DNA of 64,000 bases from Chromera velia (lineage: Eukaryota > Sar > Chromeraceae): positions 26,419-90,418 of the forward strand of contig JAHBMJ010003375.1 in the NCBI GenBank assembly GCA_018398765.1, given 5' to 3'. A program made the position numbers and the translations under genes. Positions within the stretch are counted from its first letter, which is position 1. Every line of letters starts with the position of its first letter. The notes beneath the pieces were generated by a model. It was not told where the DNA came from, did no database searches, and saw only the letters and a program-made list of their open reading frames with translations. Positions 12,342-24,079 of this stretch are shown one piece after another.

Positions 12342-12912
12342 AATTTTCCGGACCCGTCGGATACTGTCGGATTACAAGACCTAACAAGCAAATTTTATAT
12401 ACTCGAACCGCGGAATCTACCTTCCGGACCCATCGGATTATACAAGACCCAACAAGCAAATTCTGCGCGATGATCTTAAATTTGAGAGCAAACCGCAGAA
12501 TTTACCTTCCGGACCCATCAGATTACAAGACCCAACAAGCAAATTCTGCGTGATGATCTCAAATTTGAGAGCAAACCACAGAATTTGCTTTCCGGGTCCG
12601 TTGGATTACAAGACCTAACAAGCAAATTCTGTATGATGATATCAAATTTGAGAGCAAACCGCAGAATTTGCCTTCCGGACCCGTCAGATTACAAGACCCA
12701 ACAAGCAAATTCTGCGTGATGATCTCAAATTTGAGAGCAAACCGCAGAATTTGCCTTCCGGACCCGTCAGATTACAAGACCCAACAAGCAAATTCTGCGT
12801 GATGATCTTAAATTTGAGAGCAAACCGCAGAATTTGCCTTCCGGACCCGTCGGATTTCAAGACCCAACAAGCTCAAATTTGAGAGCAAACCGCAGAATCT
12901 GCCTTCCGGGTC
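12342..12912. repeat. 83-bp satellite array, about 7 units
   Basis: Units begin CCTTCCGGACCCGTCGGATT at about 12420, 12505, 12588, 12671, 12754, 12837 and 12902, giving spacings of 85, 83, 83, 83, 83 and 65 bp, with a degenerate partial unit before them. Most units contain a perfect 11-bp inverted repeat, CAAATTCTGCG and CGCAGAATTTG, around the palindrome TCAAATTTGA, so a single strand could fold into a hairpin. The last interval has lost about 18 bp, including the left arm. Confidence 0.9.
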
Positions 12913-12926
12913 GCGCTCGTATATGG

Positions 12927-12958
12927 ATGCATGCATGCGCGCGTGCGCATGCATGCAT
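12927..12958. promoter_or_regulatory. TGCATGCA-containing inverted repeat upstream of calpain
   Basis: Two perfect 14-bp arms, ATGCATGCATGCGC and its reverse complement, around a GCGT centre, about 340 bp before the calpain ATG. TGCATGCA is a known ApiAP2 binding core in apicomplexans. A regulatory role here is inference. Confidence 0.35.
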
Positions 12959-13299
12959 ATGCAACCGCACGTACGTATAAAATCTTCAATAAACGATCGA
13001 TATATATATATCGATATATATATACCCATTTTAATTACTTCAGTGTACGTCACTTCACACTGCATGAGAAGGCACGAAAGTCCCAATTAAAGTCCAAGCG
13101 TCGATCCGGAAGTCCGAAGAAAGCGGGAGAAGAACCTGCTAAGTCAGATCGTTGTTGTGATCGGGAACGGTCTGACATCTCATAAGATATCCCCCCCTAG
13201 CTGTTGATGTCTTGTTGATACCGATACGCCTGGCTTGTCAGGACAAGGACAATTATTTCCTGCCTTTGGGAAAGTCAGCCGAGTCTTTGAGCTTCAGAC

Positions 13300-16200
13300 A
13301 TGCAGCCCGCCGAGGCTGAGGTGAACCCTCGGGTGGTTTCCACCTGGACTCCCGATATCGCGCGTGAACTTGAGGAAGAGCTCGAGGTCGAACTTGACCC
13401 CGTGATCGCCTTTCTGGAAAGTGGGGCGAAAATGAAACCCCTGATCTGGAACGGCTTCAGTCCCGAGAGCCGACAGACGTACAAAATGTGGTTGGAACAG
13501 ACATTCCAGATGGATGATGAGGCAACAACAACCCTTGAACACGCCATCATCCGAATGGCATACATGCACAAGTGCGACACGGAAGGTCCGGAGGACCGAA
13601 TGCCGATGTTCTGCAGCGATGTCTTTGGAAAGCCTGACAGTATTCCCGGGAAGTCCCGAAAACTCCTTGCAGACGCCCGAAAATGCCACGTCGACCATCC
13701 CGAGTTGGCAATCCAAATGATTGATGCAGCAGGAAAAGACCTGAATGGCGACGACTGGGACCACAAAGAGTTTAGGGCCACGTTGGCCTGGTGCGCCGCC
13801 GGTGTGAAAGCAGAGCAGTTGCAGTGCCCAGAAGAAGCCAAAGACCTTCTTGTGTGGGCCTTGCAAATCAAGTATGAATATTACGGAATGAACAGTCCCT
13901 ACCTGTATTGGTACTACCTTGCTCTAGGGGATGTCCACAGCGCTATGGAAGACTATCGGAGGGCAGAGATGAATTTCGATCATGCGAAGACTTGTGCGCA
14001 GAACGGAGGCACACGCAGGCAGCAGGCCCGCGCACTCACTCGCCTGGCCTCCGCGTTCTGCATGCTCTCGGGAGGGAACCACGGACACGCCGAATTGGAC
14101 GAAGCAGCCTCCCTCATCCGTGCAGCCAAGCAGCCGCTGGTGTACGTGTGGACGGAGCTCAAATGCGTCCGAGGTTTGATGTACGTATTCAAGCAAGACT
14201 ACGATACTGCCTTGATGCATCTGAATTCAGGATGGAAGTTGGTCAAGAAGCAGTACCACCCCGATGATAAGTTCCGCCAAGCCTACCAAGAGCTTAGGGC
14301 TCTGTGCATGGACAACGTGAGTGAGGATTTTGAGAAGCATCCAGAGAAGCCTGTGCCACAAAAGAAAAAAGTCGACAAACCTCCAGAACAGAAAAAGGTC
14401 ACCGCTCCCCCCCCCCCCCCCCCCAAGCCCAAGCCCGCCCCTCAGAAGAAGAAGGAGGCCCCCCCCCCCCNCCCCGCAGAGATCGTGGAAGAAGAAGAAG
14501 ACCCCTGGGTGCCCCTCATCAAAGAGGGCGCAAAGCTGAAGGGATCGGGTGAGTACAAAGAGAGTCTGGCTCGATTCCAAAAGGCCATGGAGCTTCTCAA
14601 AGAAGCAGACGAGGAAGAATCCCCCGAGACCATCACCTGCCTAGCCTTCTGCTGTAACAACCATATCAAACTGGAGAATTGGCAAGAAGCCAATGAGTAC
14701 CGCGTTCGACTCGCCACAATGCAGCAGACTGTCCTAGGGAAGTACAACCTGAAGGCTGCGAACAACTGGAATCGTGCCAGCTGTCTCGCGGGTCACGATT
14801 TGAATGATTGGGACAAGGGCCTTGAATACCTCAAAAATTGTCTGGACATTGTCAGATACGCACTCGGTACCGACGATGAGCAGAGGATGAAGATTGAGGA
14901 GAGACTCTTCTACGTCCTTGAGAAGATGGTATGCTTCCCATGTTTATGTTTTCTCTTCTTTCATCACGAAAAAGAAACCAGACACTGCAATTCAATTCTG
15001 GTATGCAGTCAAATTGGATGATATGTCCGGGTCGGTCTGTTGGTCTGTGGCTGTGAGCCTCTCTGTTTGCCTTTTTGGTATAGAGGCAAAGAGGAAAAAA
15101 GTGAATGGAAGAATGGAAGATAAAGAAAAGCAGTTATAATGTGAGATGTTCGAAGTGTGGAGACTCTCCCTTCCTGACAAAATGTTGCTCGAGACATCCG
15201 AGTGGTTGGCAGCCTGCAAGAAAGCTTTTCGGTCTCTACCTCCCTGCCCTTGAAACAAACTCCTTTTGGATCTTCCTCTCGCTTTCCTTCAATATCCGCA
15301 TTCCTTTTTGATTCCTTTCACACACACACAACTCCCCCCCCTCCCTCCCTGTTGACTTCATTCATTCATGCAGGGAAGGTCCGATGAGGCCAGAGAACAA
15401 GTGCGCCAGTGCCTGAAAGTCCGGATGAGAGTCAACGGGTCGCAGCACGAGCAGACCAGAAAACTTCAGGTAGGTGAGAAGTTTCACCGTCCGCCCATTT
15501 AGCTGTGTGTCTGTTTGGCCGCCTCTTTGCTTGTGGATATGCCCGTCTTTCCATAGGCTATTTAATTTGCATCTCTCTTTCGCTGATTCGATTCATCTTT
15601 TCCGGCCCGAGTTTCTGTTTCTCTGTGCATTTTGAATGCAAGTAAGTGTCTCTCTGTCAGTGTGTATCTCGTCAGACTGTCAAGTACCACTCGCTTGTTT
15701 GCCTGTTTGTCGTTCCTCCTCTCGTCCAACTCCTCTCTGACCCTTCCGCTTACAAGCGGACATGTTTAGCTGTATCTGCCTCATGTGTGTGTGTGTGTGT
15801 GTACGTGTCCATGTACGTATGGGTATGTTCACGTTTTCGGCGGTGCGTTGCAGCAAAAGATGAACGAGATGGATCCCGTAGAGAAGTGGCCGGACACTCT
15901 CGTCTTCTTCCACAAGAAATGGTCGAACATGCGCGTGTGCCTTGAGAAAACCAGTGAGGAATCTGATGGGGCCCCTGTCTACATGCCAATCAAGGGAGCA
16001 AAAAACGAAGTGCGCATTCGGAAGGTCAGGGGCACGTGGTATCTCCAGAAAGTCGGGGAGGAGAAACGATTCATGGCCAGAGCCACGGGAGAAACACCCA
16101 GAATTGCCAACTGGGGCGAGGATGTGGACATGTACGTCCCAAAGAAACCGGACTACAGCGGCTTGTGGAAAGACCCCGACTTCCCCCACTCAGATGCCTC

Positions 16201-17485
16201 CCTGGGCAAGAGGCCTTCAAAGAAACTCGGACAGACGCTCTGGTTGCCTGTCACTGTCAGTCTACAATTGAGGTTCTGTTGTCTCTCTGCTTCGTCGTCG
16301 CCCTATCGCTTTCCTTCACTCTATGTGTGTGTGAGGGTGCCGGTGTGTCTGTGTCGAAGGCTTTGAATCTCTTCTCTGTTTCGCATCTTTTGTTCCTCTC
16401 TCTCTGTCTCACACCCATTTGTTTTTCTCCGTAGCCCTCGGGTCTGTGTGCTCTTTTTGCTTCCTTCCTCAGTCTTGCTTCGCTTTTGTCCTTCCTGCAT
16501 CTCTGCCCTCTTCTCCCTGCCCCTCGATCTACATCCTGATTGCCTGCCTGCCTGCATGCCTGCCTGCCTGTCTGCGTGCGTGCAGGAGCTTTCCGACGGG
16601 GGCCCTCTCTTCGACAAGGTGAACCCTCTCGACCTTGAACAGGGTCAGTCAGTAGAGCTAGCTCTCTATCGGACGATGGCACAGTGTTATTTGCATCTCA
16701 TATACTCGACATCGATTTTTTCCCTTGATTTTCCCCTCTCCCCTCAATGACATCTGCTTTTCCTCCCAGCTGTATCGGCCTCTCGCTTCTTACTCGTGCT
16801 TCTCAGAATTGAGTGCTTTTGTGCAGTCAAAACAAGCAGCGAGACGGTTTGCTGCATGACAACACAGCTCTTCCGTATCAGCGTTTTCCCCCAGTCGTTG
16901 TTTTTGGTGTCTGAAGGGTGCGTGACTGTATTTGCATACCTGCGGACAAATTCATCTATCGAGCTGATCACCCATTCATTCGGTTGAGCACTGGGCGCAT
17001 TCGTGAATTGGTATTTTTCCGTCTCCGTTTCATGAAAGACTCACCGACTGACTAACTGACTCGCTGAATAGAGAGAAAGACAGACAGACAGACAGGCAGG
17101 CAGGCAGGCAGGCAGATGGGTGGATGGATGGATGGGTGGATGGATGGATGGATGGATGGATGGATGGACGGGTATTTACATGAAGACCGACTGAATGAGA
17201 GAGTGTTGCATGCAGGCCAGCTCGGGGACTGTTGGCTGATCGCCGCGATGTCCTCCATCGCAGAGTATCCCCGGGCCGTCAAGCGTCTGTTCAAACAGTC
17301 GGACGTCCCGGATGACGGCAAAATCAAGGTCAGGCAATTTGGAAGAGAAGGCAAAGTCGTGCAAAGCCCCGCAGAGAACTCCTCTTCGTTTCATTTGTCC
17401 ACTTATTCCACCATTTGCTTGACTAGTAGAGCCTCCTTTCTCCTATAATTCGTTGACGCAAAGTACTGACCGACCGTTGTTGATT

Positions 17486-17520
<35 letters not shown>

Positions 17521-19218
17521 TGTGTGTGTGTGTGTGTGTGTGCCTGCCTGTGTGTTTATCTGCAGATGCGGCTGTGGAATCGCGAGAAGAAGGACTGGGT
17601 GGACATGGAGATCGACTGCTTCGTGCCCTGCTACCCGAAGAAATGGTGGGCGAAGGGAGGCAGGCCGGTGTTCGTGAAGCCCTCAGGCAGAGAGAGCTGG
17701 CCGATGATGCTCGAGAAGGCATTTGCGAAAATGGCAGGCAGCTTCGAGAATCTGATCAGCGGGGTGCCCTCTCTCGCCTGGCAGGTCAGTCAGATAATTT
17801 AGAAGAGAGACAGCGACCTGACGTCTCTCTCTGCAGATTTGTTGCATTAGCTCGGGATGGATGGCAACTGTTTGCATGGGGGGGGCAGTCGTCCAGAATG
17901 TGCATGCATTCAGCAGTTGCATGTACGCAATAGGGGTTCGAACACGTACGGTTGGTTGCATGGAAATTTTCAATAAAAATTTCCGCTTGATGCGTTTCTC
18001 TGCTTACGTGCTCAAAATGATTTACTGACACTCGACATGGACACTCCACAGGAGGGAGGGAGGAGGCAGAATAAACCAGAGAGTGAGTGCCCTGATGGAT
18101 TTGCCGTCGTGTTTGCATGGGACACGAATGAAAATTGACACTTGAAAGAGTGTTGAATCAATCAAAGTTTCCACTTTTTCCTGCAGGCGATGACGGGGAA
18201 GACTGAGATGAAGATTTGGATCAAAACCCAAAAGGGGGACGCTTGGGAGGACGCCAACTTAGGTTGGAATCTTCCTCTCTCGTCTTGGGGGGGCAGGTGG
18301 ACGTGGAACTCCGCGACTCGACAGAAGAAGTCGAAGGAGGAAATGTGGCACCATGTGAAAGAGATGGACGAAAACAAGTACTTAATGAGTGTCATGATGA
18401 GGGGGGGAGGGGGGGAGGCAGAGGTTGCAAATGGTCTTGTGACAGGCCATTTGTTCTCGGTCATCAAGGTCTATGAAGGGCACGGAAAGAGGCTCTTGAG
18501 GGTGAGGAACCCCTGGGGCAACGCGAAGGAGTGGAACGGAGAGTGGGGGGACAGCTCGCCTCTCTGGGATCAGCACCCTGAGGTCAGCTTGGGGGGGGAG
18601 GGATCTTAGAAGATGTGCGGGTCTTTTGGGATAGGATCGGAGTCCCTTTGCTACTGCAGTATGTGCTGCGACTTTCTCACAGGCATCCGAGCATTCTGGT
18701 TTCTCTTGCTTGTGGCAATTGTTGTCTTTTCCTTCGTTTTTTCCTAGACCTGTTTTTTTGTTGGTCTGCCAAACTTTCTCTATTCATGCGTGAAATGGAT
18801 CCCTCCCTGCAGATTGTGAAGGAGACGGGATGGAAGAAGGCGGCCGACGGGACTTTCTGGATGAACTGGAACGACTTCAACGATGAATGGGCGACTCTGT
18901 TCACATGCGAGGTTGGGGCACTTCACGTTCTTTTCTTTGCTTCTCACTCTCTCCCTCGACCCATCGGGGTATTCAGTTCCCTTGCTTCCTGCCTCTTCGT
19001 TTGTCTGCCTACATGCATTCCTTTTGCTCTGTCTGTCTGTCTGTCTGTCTGAACAAAAGGAGAAAACAAAATTGAAAGTGATGTCGTCTATCTGTCCATC
19101 TTTGTGAAGCTCGTGCTTTGTCTGTGCACGTTTTTTGTGCAGTGTGCTTGTGCATACTGTTCTGCTCTCTTCTTCACTTGGGTGCTTTTCATATTTAAGA
19201 CGTAATTGGGTTTTTTGT

Positions 19219-19249
<31 letters not shown>

Positions 19250-19322
19250 GTGCGTGTGTGTGTGTGTGTGTGTGTGTCTGTGTCTGTGTGTGTGTCTGTG
19301 TCTGCGTCTGTGTCTGTGTCTG

Positions 19323-19384
<62 letters not shown>

Positions 19385-19430
19385 TGTGTGTGTCTTGCGT
19401 GCGTGTGTGTGTGTGTGTGTGTGTGTGTCT

Positions 19431-19464
<34 letters not shown>

Positions 19465-20356
19465 TTGCGTCTGTGCGTCTGTGTCTATGTGTGTGTCTGT
19501 GTCTTTCTCTCTCTCTCTCTCTGTCTGTGTGTGTATGCGTGTGTGCGCTTTTCTGCAAAAATGCATGCGCCCCTCTCTCAACTTTCCTTCTTTGCAGATC
19601 ACGATGCCAGGCAAATCAAAGGGGGAGGAGGAGAAAGAGAAGGCTGACGGTTCAGGGGGGGGATCAGGAAACGCAGAGAATGAGGAAGGGTACCTGGCTG
19701 AGGACGCAGACGAAGACGACTTCGGTGATGTCCTGTGGGAGGAATCTTTTTCCTCCGCAGGCTCTCTGAAGAAACTCAGGTCACACGAGGAGGAGGAGGG
19801 GAAGTCGAAGGTCCGAACGCTGGTGGCTGTCATCGCTGCCGATGGCAATCCGAAAGACCTGGGGGCGGCTTCTGTGAGAGCAGAGATGAAGAAAGTGATT
19901 TCATCCAAAGGTTTCTCAACAGCCAAAACAAAGGAAGAGCAGGAGGCAGAGAACGAAAAGGCTCTCAACTCTCTGGCAGCCTTCCGTCCGGGGGGCTCTG
20001 AGAGAGCCGCAGGGGCCTATGGGGGTCGTGACGGTGCTGCCTGTCTGTCCACACACGTCCAATTCGAAGATCCCCCTGACTTCGATGAGGACGATCCGAA
20101 TGCCCCGAAGGAACTCCCCCCCCTGCCTGACACTGACCAACTGGCTGACTACGATGCAGATATGGACATTGGGGGGGCGTCAAAGAGTCTGCCCAAGGTG
20201 AGCCTCGGAAAGAAAGAACCCCAAAATGCGGCCGAGATGGCAGAGATGAAAATGGACCCCAACACTCCAGTGCCCACCAAAGCGTCCAAAGTGAAGGGAG
20301 CAAAGATTGAGCAAGTAAAGGCAAGCGGGGCCTCGTGCTGCTGCACGATTTCATAG
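13300..20356 (+). CDS. Calpain-type cysteine protease with helical-repeat N-terminus and CaaX-like tail
   Basis: Intracellular papain-fold protease of family C2. Modelled exons: 13300-14928, 15374-15469, 15854-16249, 16586-16643, 17216-17328, 17566-17784, 18187-18582, 18813-18911, 19598-20356; 1254 aa with all phases matching. Residues 1-575 are TPR-like helical repeats split by a Pro/Lys-rich linker, inside which base 14471 is N. The protease core begins near [11 protein letters not shown]. All three catalytic residues are present: Cys732 in GQLGDCW, His925 in [10 protein letters not shown], Asn945 in [22 protein letters not shown] segment follows, as at the end of other calpain cores. The last exon encodes 252 mostly acidic, low-complexity residues ending [14 protein letters not shown] fits a CaaX box and the two preceding Cys could be palmitoylated, suggesting a membrane anchor. 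No EF-hand region is visible, so calcium dependence cannot be assumed. Confidence 0.9.
17107..17170. repeat. GGAT microsatellite in a calpain intron
   Basis: Tetranucleotide GGAT/GGGT run preceded by CAGA/CAGG repeats, directly upstream of the exon that carries the catalytic cysteine. Confidence 0.85.
19215..19535. repeat. TC/TG microsatellite in the last calpain intron
   Basis: Alternating blocks of TC, TG and TCTG/TTGCG repeats just before the acceptor of the last calpain exon. Cys-Val open frames on either strand here are not genes. Confidence 0.95.
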
Positions 20357-22135
20357 GAGGAGAGGAAAGAGACCAGCCATGCAGAGAAAAGCAAGACGGA
20401 GAAAGAAGGAGCAAAGCAACGACGCAGCCTCATGCAGTGACATTCAGCCCACACTCCCAGAGACTACCTATGCTGCTGAGAACACTGAAAAGAGGCATTA
20501 ATTCACCTGTATAAACTCCCCTGCACTCGCAGCAAAGATCTCTGCCCAATCACTCTGCTTGTCTCCCACACACGTCCCTGACAAAATCCAAACTTTTGCC
20601 AGGAGATCAACCGACCCCCTTTTTCTGCCATCCTAGACGAAGGGGCGGAATGCATGACAGTCAGAATGCGTAGGTGACCCTCAACCAATTCCATGCACCA
20701 AATCGCATTCCCGTAGATCGAGGTGCATGCACGATACCGCTGGTGCTCGACAAAGACTCGGCATCGGGGCTCGCTTGGGCAAGCAGTCAGGCGAAACTGC
20801 TGTAGGTTCGAACTTGTATGTCAGATCCACATGTAAGACGCATTGCTGGCCGGCATCTTTTAGTGATGAATAATAGAGCTGTATTGCATTAAAAAAAAAA
20901 GAGCTCCTTAACTCCCACACCAGTGATCTTGTTTGTAGTATCATTACGAATGCCACGCCAAATCAGTATCACTCGTACACCGTATCATCATACACTATAG
21001 ATCATACATGATGGATCATCATTACTTTCAGGTACTTTCGGGCTTAAATTTTGGGGGGGGGATCATGATTTTTATTGTTGCATTGTTTTTAGCACTGGCA
21101 AATCAAACCTTTGATTAGTGAAAATTTATGAAACTTTGAAATTTGACTTGGACCCTAGTTTGGACCCAGGTGAAATATTTAACAAAGCTAAAAAAAATTA
21201 AATTGTTTTTCGATAGTTTTTATTTTTAGATCATAATAAATTAGATGAGAAAGTGCTAGGAACTGCAAATAAGTGGAACTAGAACTTAGTGGAAACAATC
21301 TTGTATGGACCTCCGGGGGCAGAGTTACGGGCATGCAGGGCCCCAGACTCCAATACGACAAATAGTTAGTTAGTTAGAGGATGCCTAACCCCAGTTGGAG
21401 CGCTATTCTACACTGACATAAACAAACAGAGTCAGATATACAGCCAAACCAAGTTGGCAGCACATGCCTAGGTATATTATGCCGCACCTAGTGCCGCACA
21501 GCAGTGAAGTGAACGGTCTCTATCATTATCATCATCATCATACGCTATCGCTATCAGCCTATGAATAGGCGTCTAGCGTTCGGCTGCAACTTCGGTGGCA
21601 ATGCACAAGGCAGTTCGGTCCTTGTAACGGTCTATATCTGATACTATTAGGGCAATAATTCCACTCTATATAATCATGGCTATTAATTGGTAATTTAAGC
21701 CTTTAATTTGTTTTGTACGTCTAAAAAACTGTATCGTCGTATAATTTATCAGTGTTATCAGGAGTTGTGGTCTAGCTGAGCTTAAAACATATTATTCTTA
21801 CGTATATATATATAGTATTATGACAAAAATGTCATTAAACCAAATTAATCTGACGTTTATTCATCATGATTATCATCACTTGCACGGTCTGCGTCGGTCA
21901 CAGTGACACTGGCAATTTATACTCTAGCAGCGGAGTGAATATCTCGATCTGCCCCTTTCCCCCCCCCTCTGTCGATAGACTCGATATACGAACATATGAA
22001 AACAATCAATCAATCAATCGGACATGCATGAACATTGAACAGGACCATTCGTCACGAGAAACATAAAGTGAGAGAAAACAGAGCGAGTACACAGAGAGTG
22101 CAATTAAGCTGAATTCAAAAGGGCCTGGCAAAAAG

Positions 22136-22176
<41 letters not shown>

Positions 22177-22240
22177 TGGAGTGTGTGTGTGTGTGAGAGA
22201 GAGAGAGAAAGAGAAACAGAAAGAGAAAGAGAAAAAGAAA

Positions 22241-22272
<32 letters not shown>

Positions 22273-23595
22273 ACGGAAGAACGGACGAACAAACAAAAGA
22301 GAGAAAGAAACAGAGACAAGAGGGCAAGGGCAAAGCAGCCCAGTTATCATACAAAGGATTTGCTGACACAAAAGCCCAGCAAAAGATACGCACCACTTGA
22401 CCCCCGACTTGAGTTCTTTTCTCAGAGCTGTCAGAAGTCTTACGTACGAGAAGTGGCAAATGAACAAAGGAACGGAGCAAGCATCCGAATTGTCAAAGAA
22501 GCAAAGGGATGAAAAAGCGCACGAGTGACTTTTCCCACACTGCTCGCTGGAGTCTCCAAATTTGAAAGACATCCGAAAGTTTCTCTTTTTGTATTGTTTC
22601 GTCTCTCTATTGGAATTTCACGCATGCCGCTCCCCCTCGATCGTTGATTCTCTTCTTTCCTTTTGGCCGTTCTGTCTTCGCTGGAATGCAAACCATTGTC
22701 TGACTGCCCTTTGTATTTCGTCTGGGAATGAGTTGTGCAAAATCAGACCTGCACAATTTTGACACACCTGAACTCCTGCTGTGCATACAAATCAAATCAT
22801 CCAGGCCACTTGAGTTGTGGGCAGACAATCAAGCACATCCCCCCCGTCCACGCTTCTGTCTATCCCTCAAGCGCAAAATGAAAAGTGAAGAAAGAAAATC
22901 AGACAACGAGCGGATCGATCGAGGAAGTGAAAAAACAAAATGAAGGATCGAATGCTTTCAGACGCGAAGATGATACTCTGAGTCACCTCCCCCAGAGCCT
23001 CGCAGCTCCGAAAACCCCCAAAAGGGTAAAGAAAAGAAACAAACAGATCCGCACAACGGGTCTCCATAAAGTCAAATCAACAAAAGATTCGAGGTGAAGA
23101 AAGGAAAGAGGGAAAAGAGAGACAATGACCGTCGGACGGACGCGAAGACGGCAAACAGCTTCACGGCAAGGCACCTTCATGCAGAAAGAAGAAGCCAAAG
23201 AGCAGAGAACACAAAATGAATGAAGAAAAGAACCGCCCTTCCCTCTTCAGTACACACCAAACCTGCAGATTCGATTCGGGAGAAGAAATCTTAAGAGAGC
23301 AGAACAAGAACGGGTTAAGCAAGTAGGAAAGAGCGACGAAAAAAGACCGAACAAAGAAAAAGAACCAAAAGCTTGCATGAAGGATGCGAGAGAAGAAACA
23401 AAACCCATACAGGATCGACCTCTTTCGAGTCCGCACTGCCTCTCCCAACTTAGAACCTCACTTCACAGAAGAACTTCTGCACACCGACTCAGCCGCCAAA
23501 GAAAAGAGAGCAACAGAAGCGCAGAGAGAAACCCTCCCAAGTGAGCCCCCCTTTCCATCAACCTTGCAACCCGAACTAGAAAAAATAAATGGAAA
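20357..23595. other. Gene-poor intergenic region
   Basis: No gene supported. It holds the calpain 3' UTR, then AT-rich sequence with ATC/ATTATC tracts near 21520-21545, a GAAA/GA/GT microsatellite at about 22130-22290 and A/G-rich sequence to the end. The string CATGCAGGGCCCC at about 21332 also occurs near 12313 and may be a dispersed-repeat remnant. Confidence 0.6.
22130..22290. repeat. GAAA / GA / GT microsatellite
   Basis: Blocks of AAAG and GA repeats around a short GT run in the intergenic region; no coding signal. Confidence 0.85.
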
Positions 23596-23919
23596 TTAAT
23601 GTGGCGACAAACACAAAGAAAAGAAAAGAAAAGAAAAGGAAAGGAGGAAATGGATCAATGAGGAAAAGAAGAGATCTGTTGGCACTCGACGGTCGTTTCT
23701 TTGAACACAAATACCCTTCCCTCCACAATCTTTACAGCGGTGACGCTGCCTAACATGTTCACATATTCCCCCTCCTCCACAGTCTTTACACAAAGTGAGC
23801 TGGCGGCCATGGTCACAGATGCTTTTCCCTCCACACTCCATGCATTGAGAGCCTTTGATGCCATAATCACATATCCCCCCCCTGCTCTCTTCTCCAACCA
23901 GAGAGAGGGCTAGATCCAA
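23596..23919 (-). pseudogene. Decayed zinc-knuckle-like repeat remnant downstream of the minus-strand CBM20-like gene
   Basis: The frame shows three recognisable units (ICDYGIKGSQCMECGG, ICDHGRQLTLCKDCGG, ICEHVRQRHRCKDCGG). It then departs from the family ending: the terminal Cys-rich unit is replaced by ICVQRNDRRVPTD and a different frame. It lies about 160 bp past the stop of the gene at 24080-26170, in the same orientation. A 22-bp direct repeat (CCAACCAGAGAGAGGGCTAGAT) sits at its 5' edge. A leftover of a duplicated C-terminus is likelier than a working small gene. Confidence 0.6.
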
Positions 23920-24079
23920 CCAGAGAGAGGGCTAGATCCATCCGTCCGGATGAACAGAGAGATGATGAAAGGTCTCGACAAACACATGCAGGAAGGACAG
24001 CAGGCAAGAAGAGAAAGGAGCACATCGCTCTACAAGCAACACAAAGGACTTCGAGATGGAAGAGAAAGGAGCAAATCGA

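Larger units (their letters stand above)
11621..13299. other. Intergenic region SNAPC3 to calpain
   Basis: No gene supported. AT-rich, with AATAAATG/GAATGAAT tandem tracts at about 11950-12035, the 83-bp satellite, a 14-bp-arm inverted repeat at 12927-12958 and alternating AT/CG sequence near 13000-13025. The last ~250 bp should carry the calpain promoter and 5' UTR. Confidence 0.7.

Noticed and set aside
19195-19968. Minus- and plus-strand frames rich in His-Thr or Val-Cys
   Set aside because: They are translations of the TC/TG microsatellite and the antisense of the last calpain exon.
20740-20840. tRNA-like T-loop sequence (GGTTCGAA)
   Set aside because: No matching acceptor, D or anticodon arms could be folded around it. 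Similar GTTCGAA strings at 17936 and 57149 also lack cloverleaf context.
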